A DNA stretch of 32,043 bases from an uncultured Altererythrobacter sp. (GTDB lineage: Bacteria > Pseudomonadota > Alphaproteobacteria > Sphingomonadales > Sphingomonadaceae). The DNA lies in contig CAMPGP010000004.1 in the NCBI GenBank assembly GCA_946885545.1, forward strand, positions 1 through 32,043, written 5' to 3'. Positions 16,086 to 23,103 of the stretch are shown here, one piece after another; the first letter of the stretch is position 1; every line of letters starts with the position of its first letter. The position numbers and the translations under genes were made by a program. The notes under the pieces were generated by a model. It ran no database searches, had not been told where the DNA came from, and saw only the letters and a list, made by a program, of their open reading frames with translations.

Positions 16086-17260
16086 CATGCGGGTTCCTCT
16101 TCGGTCCCCATGTCCATGAGGTTGGTCGGAAACAGTGGCTCGCCGAAGATGAAGCCGATGAGGTTCGGCCGCCCGACGTGATCGAAGAACGCGGTCAGCA
16201 TCAGCAGGATCGGGACCGAGAGCAGCGCCCCGAAGACACCCCAGATCCACGAAAAGTAACTGAGCGCGATGAGGATCATGACGGGATTCATGGTGAAGCG
16301 CGCACCCAGGATCGACGGGGTGACGATATTAGATTCCACCGTGTGCAGGCCCAGATAGGCCGCGGCCGGAATTAGCCCGACGATCACCGTCTCCGCAGTT
16401 CCGATGCCGAACAGCGCCAGCACCGCCGTCATCGCCAGCGGACCGATGTAGGGAAGGAAGTTGAGGATCGCGGCGAGCCCGCCCCACATCACCGGCGCCT
16501 CGACACCGAGCGCCCAGGCGCCGAGCGCGACGATGACGCCGACGCCCGCGTTGATCCACGAGACGGTGAGGATGTAGGCGGCGACCCTATCCTGCACCTC
16601 TCGCATCACGCGCGCGGCCTTGATGCTGGTTCCGAAGCTCGCCCGGTCGAACAGCAGATGGCGGCGCAAGCGCACGCGAGCCTCGATCATGAAGAAGGTC
16701 ATGAGGAAGGTGAGGAGCACCTCGAGCAGCACGCTCGGCGTGGCGAACGCTAGCTGTTCGATCACCGAGGGGCTGGCAAGCACGACCTCGCGTCCGCCGC
16801 CCGAACGGCCGGTCAGGTCCGCCAGCCGGTCGTTCGCCATGGCGACCCAGGCGAACTCGTTGCGCAACTCGGTAAAACGCGCGCCGACGCGGTCGGCCAT
16901 TTGCGGCAGGCTTTCGAACAGAGTGACGGCGGGCTGAAGGATCAGCGCCAGCGCCAGCAGCAGCACGCCGAAGAACACCGCCAGCGCGATCAGCGAGGCA
17001 AGCACGTTGGGCAGGCCCCAGCCCGCGAGCTTGTCGGCCAGCGGCGACAGAATGATCGTCAGCACCAGTGCGGTGACCAGCGGCAGGAACACCACCGACC
17101 CGATCGACAACACGAAAGGAAGCGCGAGGAACAAGCCGAGCCCGAGCAGCAGCACGAGGGCCGAGATCAGGCGCAGTTCCTGCTCCGCGAAGGCCGCGCG
17201 CCGGGGCCGACGGACCGGCGCCACGTCGCCCGATCCCAGGCCTGGCTTCGTCTCGTTCAT
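16085..17260 (-). CDS. AI-2E family transporter (PerM-like membrane protein)
   Basis: 391 residues from the ATG at 17260. Two N-terminal helices follow a basic start (ISALVLLLGLGLFLALPF and so on). A middle periplasmic or cytoplasmic region is followed by the conserved C-terminal block with ILNFLPYIGPL, GLHTVESNIVTPSILGARFTMNP and FSWIWGVFGALLSVPILL. These are family hallmarks. Proteins of this family have been linked to autoinducer-2 export or to sodium-proton exchange; the substrate here is unknown. It lies 79 bases downstream of ecfG on the same strand, separated by a hairpin at 17295-17320, so it may be read through from the stress sigma factor transcript. Confidence 0.9.
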   Translation of the reverse strand: MNETKPGLGSGDVAPVRRPRRAAFAEQELRLISALVLLLGLGLFLALPFVLSIGSVVFLPLVTALVLTIILSPLADKLAGWGLPNVLASLIALAVFFGVLLLALALILQPAVTLFESLPQMADRVGARFTELRNEFAWVAMANDRLADLTGRSGGGREVVLASPSVIEQLAFATPSVLLEVLLTFLMTFFMIEARVRLRRHLLFDRASFGTSIKAARVMREVQDRVAAYILTVSWINAGVGVIVALGAWALGVEAPVMWGGLAAILNFLPYIGPLAMTAVLALFGIGTAETVIVGLIPAAAYLGLHTVESNIVTPSILGARFTMNPVMILIALSYFSWIWGVFGALLSVPILLMLTAFFDHVGRPNLIGFIFGEPLFPTNLMDMGTEEEPA

Positions 17261-17294
17261 GCGCGCACCGGATCCCGCCTCCTTCGACCGCCGA

Positions 17295-17320
17295 GATTGC
17301 CTCCACAACGGGAGGCAATC
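17295..17320. other. intercistronic hairpin between ecfG and the AI-2E-type gene
   Basis: GATTGCCTCC and GGAGGCAATC form a perfect ten-base stem with a six-base loop. No T run follows on either strand, so this is not a classical terminator. It could be an RNA processing or stabilising element, or it could hide the GGAGG within it. Confidence 0.5.
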
Positions 17321-17339
17321 AAGCGGGTGCGTGTGGCGG

Positions 17340-17951
17340 TCACCGGGTGGGCGCGGTCTCGCCGCGTCCGGCGGCGACGTCGTCGAGTTCCTCGAGGATC
17401 GCGCGATGCGCCGCATCGTCGCCGATCGCGCGCCTGGGGATCGTGCCGTCCTCGAGCATCGCGGTCAGCGCCGCGCGCGCCCGGCCGACGCGGCTCTTGA
17501 TCGTTCCGACCGCGCAGCCGCAGATCGCCGCCGCCTCTTCGTAGGAGAAGCCGCCCGCGCCGACGAGCAGCAAGGCCTCGCGCCGTTCGGGCGGCAGGGT
17601 GAGCAGAGCGCGGTGCATGTCCGACAGGTGGATCGGCTCTTCCTGACCGGCGGGCTGCGTCAGCAGCCGCTCGGCGACGTTCTCGTCGTATTCGCCGCGG
17701 AAGCGGTTGCGCCGCATGTCGGTGAGATAGGCGTTGCGCAGGATCACGAAAGTCCAGGCGCGCATGCTGGTGCCCGGCTCGAACCGTTCCTGCGCGGCCC
17801 AGGCCTTGAGCAACGTCTCCTGGACGAGGTCGTCGGCCATGTCGGGGCGACCGCACAGACCGCGCGCGAAGGCGCGGAGGTGCGGCACGACATCGGTCAG
17901 CTCGCGCTTGAAATCGGCCTTTTCGGAGGCCGTCCGTTCGGGGCGGGACAT
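17340..17951 (-). CDS. ecfG: general stress response ECF sigma factor EcfG
   Basis: 203 residues. Region 2 spans about residues 20-85 (DMADDLVQETLLKAWAAQ, SMRAWTFVILRNAYLTDMRR). Region 4 spans about 115-170 (LTLPPERREALLLVGAGGF and SYEEAAAICGCAVGTIKSR). Together with the adjacent nepR, the kinase and phyR, this identifies the alphaproteobacterial general stress sigma factor, which reads promoters of the form GGAAC-N16/17-CGTT. Its ATG overlaps the nepR stop (TGATG), so sigma and anti-sigma factors are made in a coupled way. A perfect match to its own promoter lies upstream of nepR (18226-18250), implying autoregulation. Confidence 0.95.
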   Translation of the reverse strand: MSRPERTASEKADFKRELTDVVPHLRAFARGLCGRPDMADDLVQETLLKAWAAQERFEPGTSMRAWTFVILRNAYLTDMRRNRFRGEYDENVAERLLTQPAGQEEPIHLSDMHRALLTLPPERREALLLVGAGGFSYEEAAAICGCAVGTIKSRVGRARAALTAMLEDGTIPRRAIGDDAAHRAILEELDDVAAGRGETAPTR

Positions 17952-18142
17952 CAGGGTTTGTCGTCCAGCTTCGCCAGAAGGTCCTTGAAGCTGTCGGGCA
18001 GCGGTTCGTCGACGACCGAATCGTACAACTGGCGCAGGCCATTGGCCCAGCCGGGGTTGTCGCGATCTTTCGGCTGTTCAGGTTTCGGCTTTTCTGGGCC
18101 CCCCCGGGCGGACTTCGCGTTTCGATCCCCGTCAGTTCGCAT
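17951..18142 (-). CDS. nepR: anti-sigma factor NepR
   Basis: 63 residues, the size expected for NepR, which holds EcfG inactive until phosphorylated PhyR takes it away. The N-terminus is charged and disordered-looking. The core NPGWANGLRQLYDSVVDEPLP and then DSFKDLLAKLD forms the two helices that bind EcfG or PhyR; LRxLYxxVVxEPxPxxFxxLLxxL is the family pattern. The ATG at 18142 is the first in frame. The gene overlaps ecfG by one base and has EcfG-type promoter sequences upstream. Confidence 0.95.
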   Translation of the reverse strand: MRTDGDRNAKSARGGPEKPKPEQPKDRDNPGWANGLRQLYDSVVDEPLPDSFKDLLAKLDDKP

Positions 18143-18195
18143 GCAGGTTAACCGTTCCTCGTCATGTGGATTACCTGCGCGATAGGTCGCGCAAG

Positions 18196-18220
18196 AACAG
18201 ATTTCCAGTTTATTGGTTCC
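18196..18220 (-). promoter_or_regulatory. second EcfG-like promoter of nepR-ecfG
   Basis: On the minus strand GGAAC (18220-18216), 16 bases, TGTT (18199-18196): one mismatch to the EcfG pattern. It lies in tandem with and 30 bases downstream of the perfect site, so it may be a secondary start. Confidence 0.4.
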
Positions 18221-18225
18221 GGGGG

Positions 18226-18250
18226 AACGAAGCTGACCGTGCATGGTTCC
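18226..18250 (-). promoter_or_regulatory. EcfG-dependent promoter of nepR-ecfG
   Basis: On the minus strand GGAAC (18250-18246) is followed by 16 bases and CGTT (18229-18226), a perfect match to the known EcfG consensus. The expected transcript start near 18219 would give a leader of about 75 bases. Confidence 0.8.
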
Positions 18251-18325
18251 CGCATGGAAGCGGGGGTTTTCCGCCGACAACAACAAGCGTTGAAGACAAC
18301 GGCGGGGGTAAGACGACGCAGCCTG

Positions 18326-20005
18326 ATGCGAATGCAAGCGCCTCGAAGAAACCGAAGTCGCCGGTGGCTGGTCGATTATCCTCGTGCGGTTCCGGTGGGA
18401 ATCTTCCTGCTGGTCGCGGCGATCACCGCGTTCAGCGTCTTTTCGATCGAGCGCGGCGAGGCAGCGCGCGAGATCGACAACCTCAACGAACGTGCGCGTT
18501 CGATAGCCTCGGCGCTCGAGCGGCGAGGCAATGCCAGCTCGGCATACTTGCGCGCCGGGGCGGCGATGTTCGCCGCGGTCGACAGCGTGGACGAGCCGCT
18601 GTTCAATCGCTTCGTCTCCGAACTCCAGCTCGATTTCGATTATCGCGGGGCGGAAGGGATCGGCTGGGCCGAGAACCTGAGATCCTACGAACTCGGCCGG
18701 TTCAGGATTGGTGCCGCGGAAGGGTTGCAGGACGAGGTGCTCATCCGACCGGCGCCCACCAGCGTCACGACGCGCGTGGTACCGGTCACCTTCCTGCGGC
18801 CGGCGACCGAACGCAATCGCAGCATGCTCGGCTACGACCTCTATTCCGAACCGGTGCGCCGCGAAGCGATGGACGAAGCGGCGCGGCTCGCGCAGCCAAC
18901 CGCGAGCGGCAAGCTCGTGCTGGCCGACGAGAGCACGGCGCATTCGCCCGGATTCGTGATCTTCATGCCGGTCTATGCCGGTGACGGCCCGAGCCGCAGG
19001 CTGCGTGGGTTCGTCTACAGCCCCTTCGACGCCAACGATTTCCTCGTCTCCGCGCTCGAACTGGCCGATGCCGGCGAGCGCGGCGTGCGCCTTTATGACG
19101 GCGAAGCCACCCCTGACCGCCTGCTCGCCCAGGTCGCGGTGGATTCCTCGTCCGGTATCGTGGCCGAGGAGACGATCCAGATCGCCAACCGCGAAATGGT
19201 GGTCGAGGTGGAGTCGGTCGGATCCTACTCGCTGTCGCCGCTGTCGATGCTGACTTTGCTGTTCGGCCTGCTCGTGGCGACCCTGCTGCTGGTGGTCGCG
19301 CGGCTCGTGACGCAGCAGACGCGCGAGGACCAGCTCAAGCTCGAATGGCTCGAGGAGCAGGATTCTATCCGCAATTCGCTCACGCGCGAACTCAACCATC
19401 GGGTCAAGAACACGCTGGCCAACGTGCTCTCGATCGTAGCGCTGACGCGGCGGCGCTCCGATTCTCTCGAGGAGTTCGCCGATGGTCTCGACGGCCGCAT
19501 TCGGGCGATCTCGGCGACTCACGACCTGCTGACACAATCCGAATGGGGGACGACCCCGATCCGCGCCGTGGTCGAGGCCGAGCTCGCGCCGCATGCGCGC
19601 GACGAGGGAGAAGATTTCGTCATTGCAGGCCCCGAAGTCGAGCTGGCGCCGAACGATGCGCTGACGCTGGGCCTGGCCATTCACGAGCTTGCGACGAACG
19701 CCTCGAAGTTCGGGGCGCTGAGCAAGCCCGGCGGCCACGTTTCGGTGACTTGGTCGCTCGAAGGCAAGACCGTGGTGCGTCTGGAGTGGGTCGAGGGTGG
19801 CGGCCCGCGGCTCGAAGGCAAGCCATCCGGGCGCGGCTTCGGCCTCGACCTGATCGAAAAGATCGTCGCGCACGAACTCAACCAGGAGGTCGAGCTTGAA
19901 TTCCCGCCCGAGGGCGTGCGCTGCACGCTGCGGATCCCGGTGCGCCGCCCGAGCCAGTTCGTGATGCGAGCGACGAGCCGCCGGGTCGAGGAAACCGCTG
20001 CCTGA
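18326..20005 (+). CDS. HWE-family sensor histidine kinase with CHASE domain, probable PhyR kinase
   Basis: 559 residues from the ATG at 18326. Transmembrane helix 1 is at about residues 21-40. A periplasmic CHASE domain follows (YRGAEGIGWAENL is typical), then helix 2 at about residues 310-332, and an HWE-type kinase. The phospho-acceptor is H358 in LNHRVKNTLANVL. The N box is HELATNASKFGALS, the W-x-E motif appears in LEWVEGGGP, and the G box is GRGFGLDLIEK. CHASE domains sense small extracellular ligands. Its position between nepR-ecfG and phyR makes it the likely kinase or phosphatase of PhyR. The frame is open back to 18164 and an ATG at 18254 is an alternative; no strong ribosome site settles the start. 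Confidence 0.9.
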   Translation: MRMQAPRRNRSRRWLVDYPRAVPVGIFLLVAAITAFSVFSIERGEAAREIDNLNERARSIASALERRGNASSAYLRAGAAMFAAVDSVDEPLFNRFVSELQLDFDYRGAEGIGWAENLRSYELGRFRIGAAEGLQDEVLIRPAPTSVTTRVVPVTFLRPATERNRSMLGYDLYSEPVRREAMDEAARLAQPTASGKLVLADESTAHSPGFVIFMPVYAGDGPSRRLRGFVYSPFDANDFLVSALELADAGERGVRLYDGEATPDRLLAQVAVDSSSGIVAEETIQIANREMVVEVESVGSYSLSPLSMLTLLFGLLVATLLLVVARLVTQQTREDQLKLEWLEEQDSIRNSLTRELNHRVKNTLANVLSIVALTRRRSDSLEEFADGLDGRIRAISATHDLLTQSEWGTTPIRAVVEAELAPHARDEGEDFVIAGPEVELAPNDALTLGLAIHELATNASKFGALSKPGGHVSVTWSLEGKTVVRLEWVEGGGPRLEGKPSGRGFGLDLIEKIVAHELNQEVELEFPPEGVRCTLRIPVRRPSQFVMRATSRRVEETAA

Positions 20006-20014
20006 CAAACGAAA

Positions 20015-20044
20015 CCGCCCGGCGCGCCAGTGGCGGCCGGGCGG
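20015..20044. terminator. bidirectional hairpin between kinase and phyR
   Basis: CCGCCCGG (20015-20022) pairs with CCGGGCGG (20037-20044). It lies between the convergent kinase and phyR genes. No T run follows, so termination strength is uncertain. Confidence 0.5.
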
Positions 20045-20085
20045 CTCCTGCGGATCGGATCGGTGCCCGCTCGGGGCGCCGCGTG

Positions 20086-20880
20086 TCAGGCGATCGGGCG
20101 GCTCGAATTGAAGAACAGAGCCTGACTGATCGCGGTGCGCACCGTGGCTTCCTTGAACGGCTTGGTCACCAGGTAGGTCGGCTCAGGTCGGTCGCCGGTG
20201 AGCAAACGTTCTGGATAGGCGGTGATGAAGATCACCGGCACGCTGTCGAGCGCGAGAATGTCGTCCACCGCGTCGAGGCCCGAGGAACCGTCGGCGAGCT
20301 GGATGTCCGCGAGCACGAGGCCCGGGGTGCGCTCGGCGACCACTTCCTGCGCCTGCGTCCGGGTGGCGGCGGTGCCGCAAATCTCGTGGCCGAGCGAGGT
20401 CACGAGATCCTCCAGCTGCATCGAGATCAGCGGTTCGTCCTCGATGATGAGAACGCTGGTGGCGGATTCGCGGTCGATCTCCTCGACCGCTTCCTGGACC
20501 AGCTTCTGCACCGAGTCGCTATCGAGATCCATGATCTCGGCGGCCTGATCGATGCTGAAATCCTCGAGTGTGGTGAGGAGCAGTGCCTGCCGGTTGAGCG
20601 GTGTGATGGCGCGCAGGCGATCGCTGGCTGCGTTCTCGTGCGCGTTGCCGCTGCCCGGCCCGTCGGCTACTTCCATGTAGGCGCTCGACCAGACCTTGTT
20701 GAACGCACGATAAAGCGGCACGCGCCCTTCGGCGAGTGAGGCCTTGAGCTGCTCGTCGGCCAGAGCCGCTTCGAGCGTCTGGCGGACGAAAGCGTCTCCG
20801 GTGGATTGAGATCCCGTCAAAGCACGGGCGTAGCGTCGCAGGTACGGTAGGTTGTTGGCGACTTGTTCTCCAAGCGGCAT
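20086..20880 (-). CDS. phyR: general stress response regulator PhyR
   Basis: 264 residues. The N-terminal sigma-like domain (about 1-135) mimics EcfG. The C-terminal receiver domain (about 141-262) has the phospho-acceptor D192 in LVLADIQL, the acidic pair in IIEDEP, T220 in VIFITAYPE and K240 in VTKPF. On phosphorylation the sigma-like part is exposed and binds NepR, freeing EcfG. The ATG at 20880 has AGGG six bases upstream. Upstream lies a GGAAC...CGTT pair with only 14 bases between the elements (20911-20933), which is short for an EcfG promoter. It is convergent with the kinase gene. Confidence 0.96.
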   Translation of the reverse strand: MPLGEQVANNLPYLRRYARALTGSQSTGDAFVRQTLEAALADEQLKASLAEGRVPLYRAFNKVWSSAYMEVADGPGSGNAHENAASDRLRAITPLNRQALLLTTLEDFSIDQAAEIMDLDSDSVQKLVQEAVEEIDRESATSVLIIEDEPLISMQLEDLVTSLGHEICGTAATRTQAQEVVAERTPGLVLADIQLADGSSGLDAVDDILALDSVPVIFITAYPERLLTGDRPEPTYLVTKPFKEATVRTAISQALFFNSSRPIA

Positions 20881-20910
20881 GAATTCCCTTCCCTAGATAG
20901 GCGTCGCTAG

Positions 20911-20933
20911 AACGCGCGCGCGCGTGCTTGGTT
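20911..20933 (-). promoter_or_regulatory. EcfG-like elements with short CG-repeat spacer, upstream of phyR
   Basis: On the minus strand GGAAC (20933-20929) and CGTT (20914-20911) are both perfect, but the spacer is 14 instead of 16-17 bases. The spacer ends in a run of CG dinucleotides. It may be weak or inactive as it stands. Confidence 0.35.
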
Positions 20934-21033
20934 CCGTGAGCTGCGCTGGTGGACGAATAGTGCTTGTCGCGCAAGTAGTTGGGCGCCGGGATCGCCCCTT
21001 TTCACGGCATGTGAAAAAAATTGAAACAGGGTG

Positions 21034-21058
21034 GGAACCGCATTTCAGGACGAACATT
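21034..21058 (+). promoter_or_regulatory. EcfG-like promoter of a candidate small RNA
   Basis: GGAAC (21034-21038), 16 bases, CATT (21055-21058): one mismatch to the EcfG pattern. It sits just before a structured segment that ends in a strong terminator at 21121-21153. An A-rich tract and an inverted repeat (20999-21017) lie upstream. Confidence 0.45.
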
Positions 21059-21061
21059 ATC

Positions 21062-21153
21062 CTTGTATCACCGCCGAGACCCCCCCTCCCGTCCAAGCGG
21101 CTGGTGATACGATCCCGAAGGGCCCCCGCTCAAGAGAGCGGGGGCCTTTTTTT
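21062..21153 (+). ncRNA. candidate small RNA with C-rich loop, between phyR and a receiver gene
   Basis: The 356 bases between phyR (20880) and the receiver gene (21237) contain no credible protein gene but a compact structured segment. A stem pairs GTATCACC (21065-21072) plus GCCG (21073-21076) with CGGC (21098-21101) and, after one bulged base, GGTGATAC (21103-21110). Its loop of about 21 bases carries seven C, one T and three C (21080-21090), complementary to Shine-Dalgarno sequences. A terminator of a ten-base stem and seven T follows. The total is about 90 bases. C-rich loop small RNAs induced by stress are known from other Alphaproteobacteria (CcsR type in Rhodobacter, cuckoo RNAs). The membership, promoter use and start here are inferred. 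Confidence 0.55.
21121..21153 (+). terminator. strong Rho-independent terminator, plus strand
   Basis: GGCCCCCGCT (21121-21130) pairs perfectly with AGCGGGGGCC (21137-21146) around a six-base loop, followed by seven T. The left side has no A run, so it acts for plus-strand transcripts. No plus-strand protein gene precedes it closely, which points to a small RNA. Confidence 0.9.
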
Positions 21154-21236
21154 CGTATACGTACCGCACGAGGTCGATCCCCGAGCATGTGCGCCGGGCG
21201 CGTGGTCCCGGATGTCGGAGCGATGGTGGCGAGAGA

Positions 21237-21665
21237 TCAGCCCGGTTTGCGGAGCAGGGCGAGCAGCCCCTTGCGACGCGGCGCCTGGACGGCGCTGACG
21301 AGAGCGGCCGGTTCGTAAGGCTTTTCGAGCACGGGGCCCAGTTCCGCGATCTCGGGCGGGATGTGCTGCGGCGCGCCGGTCGAGAAGACGATCCGCGGGG
21401 CATTGGGCCCGACGCTGTCGACCAGCTCGGCAATCGCCCAGCCGTCGTCGCGGTCGGCAAGATGCACGTCGAGCACGATCGCGTCGGGCGAACTGCGGCG
21501 CAAGGCCTCCAGCGCGGCATCGGTCGTCTGGCAGATTTCCACCTGCGACGCGCCTGCATCGAGCAGCGCCGCCTCGATGCTGAGCGCGAGCACCGCATCG
21601 TCTTCCACCACGAGAATGTGGCCCAGCGCGCGGGTCTTCCGCTTGGTCTTGGAAAACTTGTTCAT
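21237..21665 (-). CDS. single-domain response regulator, probable stress-pathway receiver
   Basis: 142 residues. A basic tail (MNKFSKTKRKTRALG) is followed by a receiver domain: ILVVEDDAVLA with the acidic pair, the phospho-acceptor Asp in AIVLDVHLAD, the switch Ser/Thr in IVFSTGAPQ, and the Lys in VLEKPYEP. There is no output domain, so it must act by phosphate transfer or protein contact. The FSTG segment recalls the FATGUY receivers (SdrG and relatives) that tune the general stress response in sphingomonads; the resemblance is partial. A perfect EcfG promoter lies at 21711-21736, which supports a link to PhyR signalling. Confidence 0.9.
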   Translation of the reverse strand: MNKFSKTKRKTRALGHILVVEDDAVLALSIEAALLDAGASQVEICQTTDAALEALRRSSPDAIVLDVHLADRDDGWAIAELVDSVGPNAPRIVFSTGAPQHIPPEIAELGPVLEKPYEPAALVSAVQAPRRKGLLALLRKPG

Positions 21666-21710
21666 GGCGATCCGACTTGCGCGACGCGCGGGAAGCGGCG
21701 CCGTGGTTCA

Positions 21711-21736
21711 AACGGAAATTGCGCCTCGCAAGTTCC
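21711..21736 (-). promoter_or_regulatory. EcfG-dependent promoter of the receiver gene
   Basis: On the minus strand GGAAC (21736-21732), 17 bases, CGTT (21714-21711): a perfect consensus match. It would give a leader of about 40 bases before the ATG at 21665. Confidence 0.8.
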
Positions 21737-21797
21737 CGCGGCCCGTCGATTGCCCGGGGCGGTTGCGCCCGAGCAACAGATGCGGGGAGGCTCGCGA

Positions 21798-22955
21798 TTA
21801 CAGTGCCTTGGCGTAAATCGCGTATTCGCGGTTGATCGTGCTCTCGATCGCGTCGGCGATCGCGACCATCCCCTGGTTGTCCTCCAGGATCCAGCCGATC
21901 TCCCCGCGGCTGGTGCCGTAGGCCGCGGTGGTGTCGTCGCGAATGTCGCTGATCATCATGAAGGCAAGCTGGCTGGCGAGGCGCGAATTGTGGAATTCCT
22001 TCAGGACGCCCATCAGGGGCACGCGCGCGTTGCGCCCGACGGGCCGCCGGAGCCAGCGCAGCATGGTGATCCATCCGAAGGGGAACAGCCTGCCGTGGGT
22101 GCGCGCGAGAGGCTCGTTGATGTCGGGCAAGGCGAGCATGAAGGCGACCGGGCGCCCGTCGAGTTCGGCGATCCGGGCGAGCTCGTCGCGGATCAGCGGC
22201 TTCATCTTCTTGGCGCCGTATTCGATCTCGGCTTCGGTGAAGGGCACGAAGCCCCAGTTCTTCGACCAGGCATCGTTGAGGATATGCAGCACCGTGCGCA
22301 CGTCGTTCGTGTAGTTCGCACGATCGACCGGGCGGATGCGGATGCGCGGATTGCGCCGCCCGGACTGGACGATGCGGCGGATCAGCGGCGGGAAATCTTG
22401 GCTGATGTCGAGATCGTAGGTGTAGAGCCGCTTGGCGACGTCGTAGCCCGCGCCTTCGACATAGCCACGATAGCGCTCCGGATGATGGCCCATGAGCAAA
22501 GTCGGAGAATGATCGTGGCCGGCGACCAGCAGCCCCGGTTCTTCCCACATCGATAGTGAGATCGGGCCGAGGACCCGCGTCATGCCCCGTTCGCGCAGCC
22601 AGCTTTCGGCCGCGCCGAGCAGCGCGTCGGCCACGGCTTCGTCCTCCGCATCGAAATATCCAAAGATGCCGGTACCGGGGCCGAAGCCCTGCGCCGGATC
22701 CATTTCAAGCATGATCCGGTCGACGCAGGCCGCTATCCGGCCGACCGCCTTGCCGCCGCGCTTCGCGAGGAACAGCTGCGCCTCGGCATGTTCGAACAGG
22801 GGGTTCTTCGCCGGATCGAGCAGTTCCATCTGCTCGCCGCGCAACTGCGGGACGGAGTGCGGGGTTTCCTCAGCGAACCGGCGGCCCAGGTCGACGAATG
22901 CCGCGCGGCCCGCCTTGCCCTCGAGGGGTTCGATCACTATTTCGGCGTTCGTCAC
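21798..22955 (-). CDS. GNAT-like N-acetyltransferase family protein (YghO-like)
   Basis: 385 residues from a GTG at 22955 that has AGGA eight bases upstream. The protein resembles the large hypothetical family with an acyltransferase-like fold: an N-terminal segment (RRFAEETPHSVPQLRGEQMELLDPAKNPLFEH), a first acyltransferase-like block (GRIAACVDRIML, GFGPGTGIFGYFDAE, WLRERGMTRVLGPIS) and a second block (GRPVAFMLALPDINE, LMGVLKEFHNSR). EEPGLLVAGHDHSPTLLMGH is strongly conserved in such proteins. The substrate is not known. It is divergent from a fatty acid desaturase gene; an association with lipid or envelope chemistry is only a guess. On the minus strand a TTGACA element lies upstream at about 23009-23014. 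Confidence 0.75.
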   Translation of the reverse strand: MTNAEIVIEPLEGKAGRAAFVDLGRRFAEETPHSVPQLRGEQMELLDPAKNPLFEHAEAQLFLAKRGGKAVGRIAACVDRIMLEMDPAQGFGPGTGIFGYFDAEDEAVADALLGAAESWLRERGMTRVLGPISLSMWEEPGLLVAGHDHSPTLLMGHHPERYRGYVEGAGYDVAKRLYTYDLDISQDFPPLIRRIVQSGRRNPRIRIRPVDRANYTNDVRTVLHILNDAWSKNWGFVPFTEAEIEYGAKKMKPLIRDELARIAELDGRPVAFMLALPDINEPLARTHGRLFPFGWITMLRWLRRPVGRNARVPLMGVLKEFHNSRLASQLAFMMISDIRDDTTAAYGTSRGEIGWILEDNQGMVAIADAIESTINREYAIYAKAL

Positions 22956-23103
22956 GGGGCATCCTGTTCAGCTTGGATTAGCCCTGTGTTTGCTTGGTAT
23001 TGGTTGTCAAGCGAGTGCGCTGCGGGCGTGAGCAAATGGCACGCCGCGTCGCGATATTCCGCCCCGCATGTTTTTGCTGTAGGGCGCGGACTTCCGGGAA
23101 AAC

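Noticed and set aside
17951..20008. 685-codon minus-strand frame ending in the NepR sequence
   Set aside because: Only the last 63 residues are NepR. The rest mirrors the kinase gene, and it would remove the EcfG promoters.
20999..21017. Hairpin TTTTCAC-ggcat-GTGAAAA as a terminator
   Set aside because: The stem is AT-rich and weak and is followed by A on the plus strand. It is better read as an inverted repeat or A-tract upstream of the small RNA promoter.
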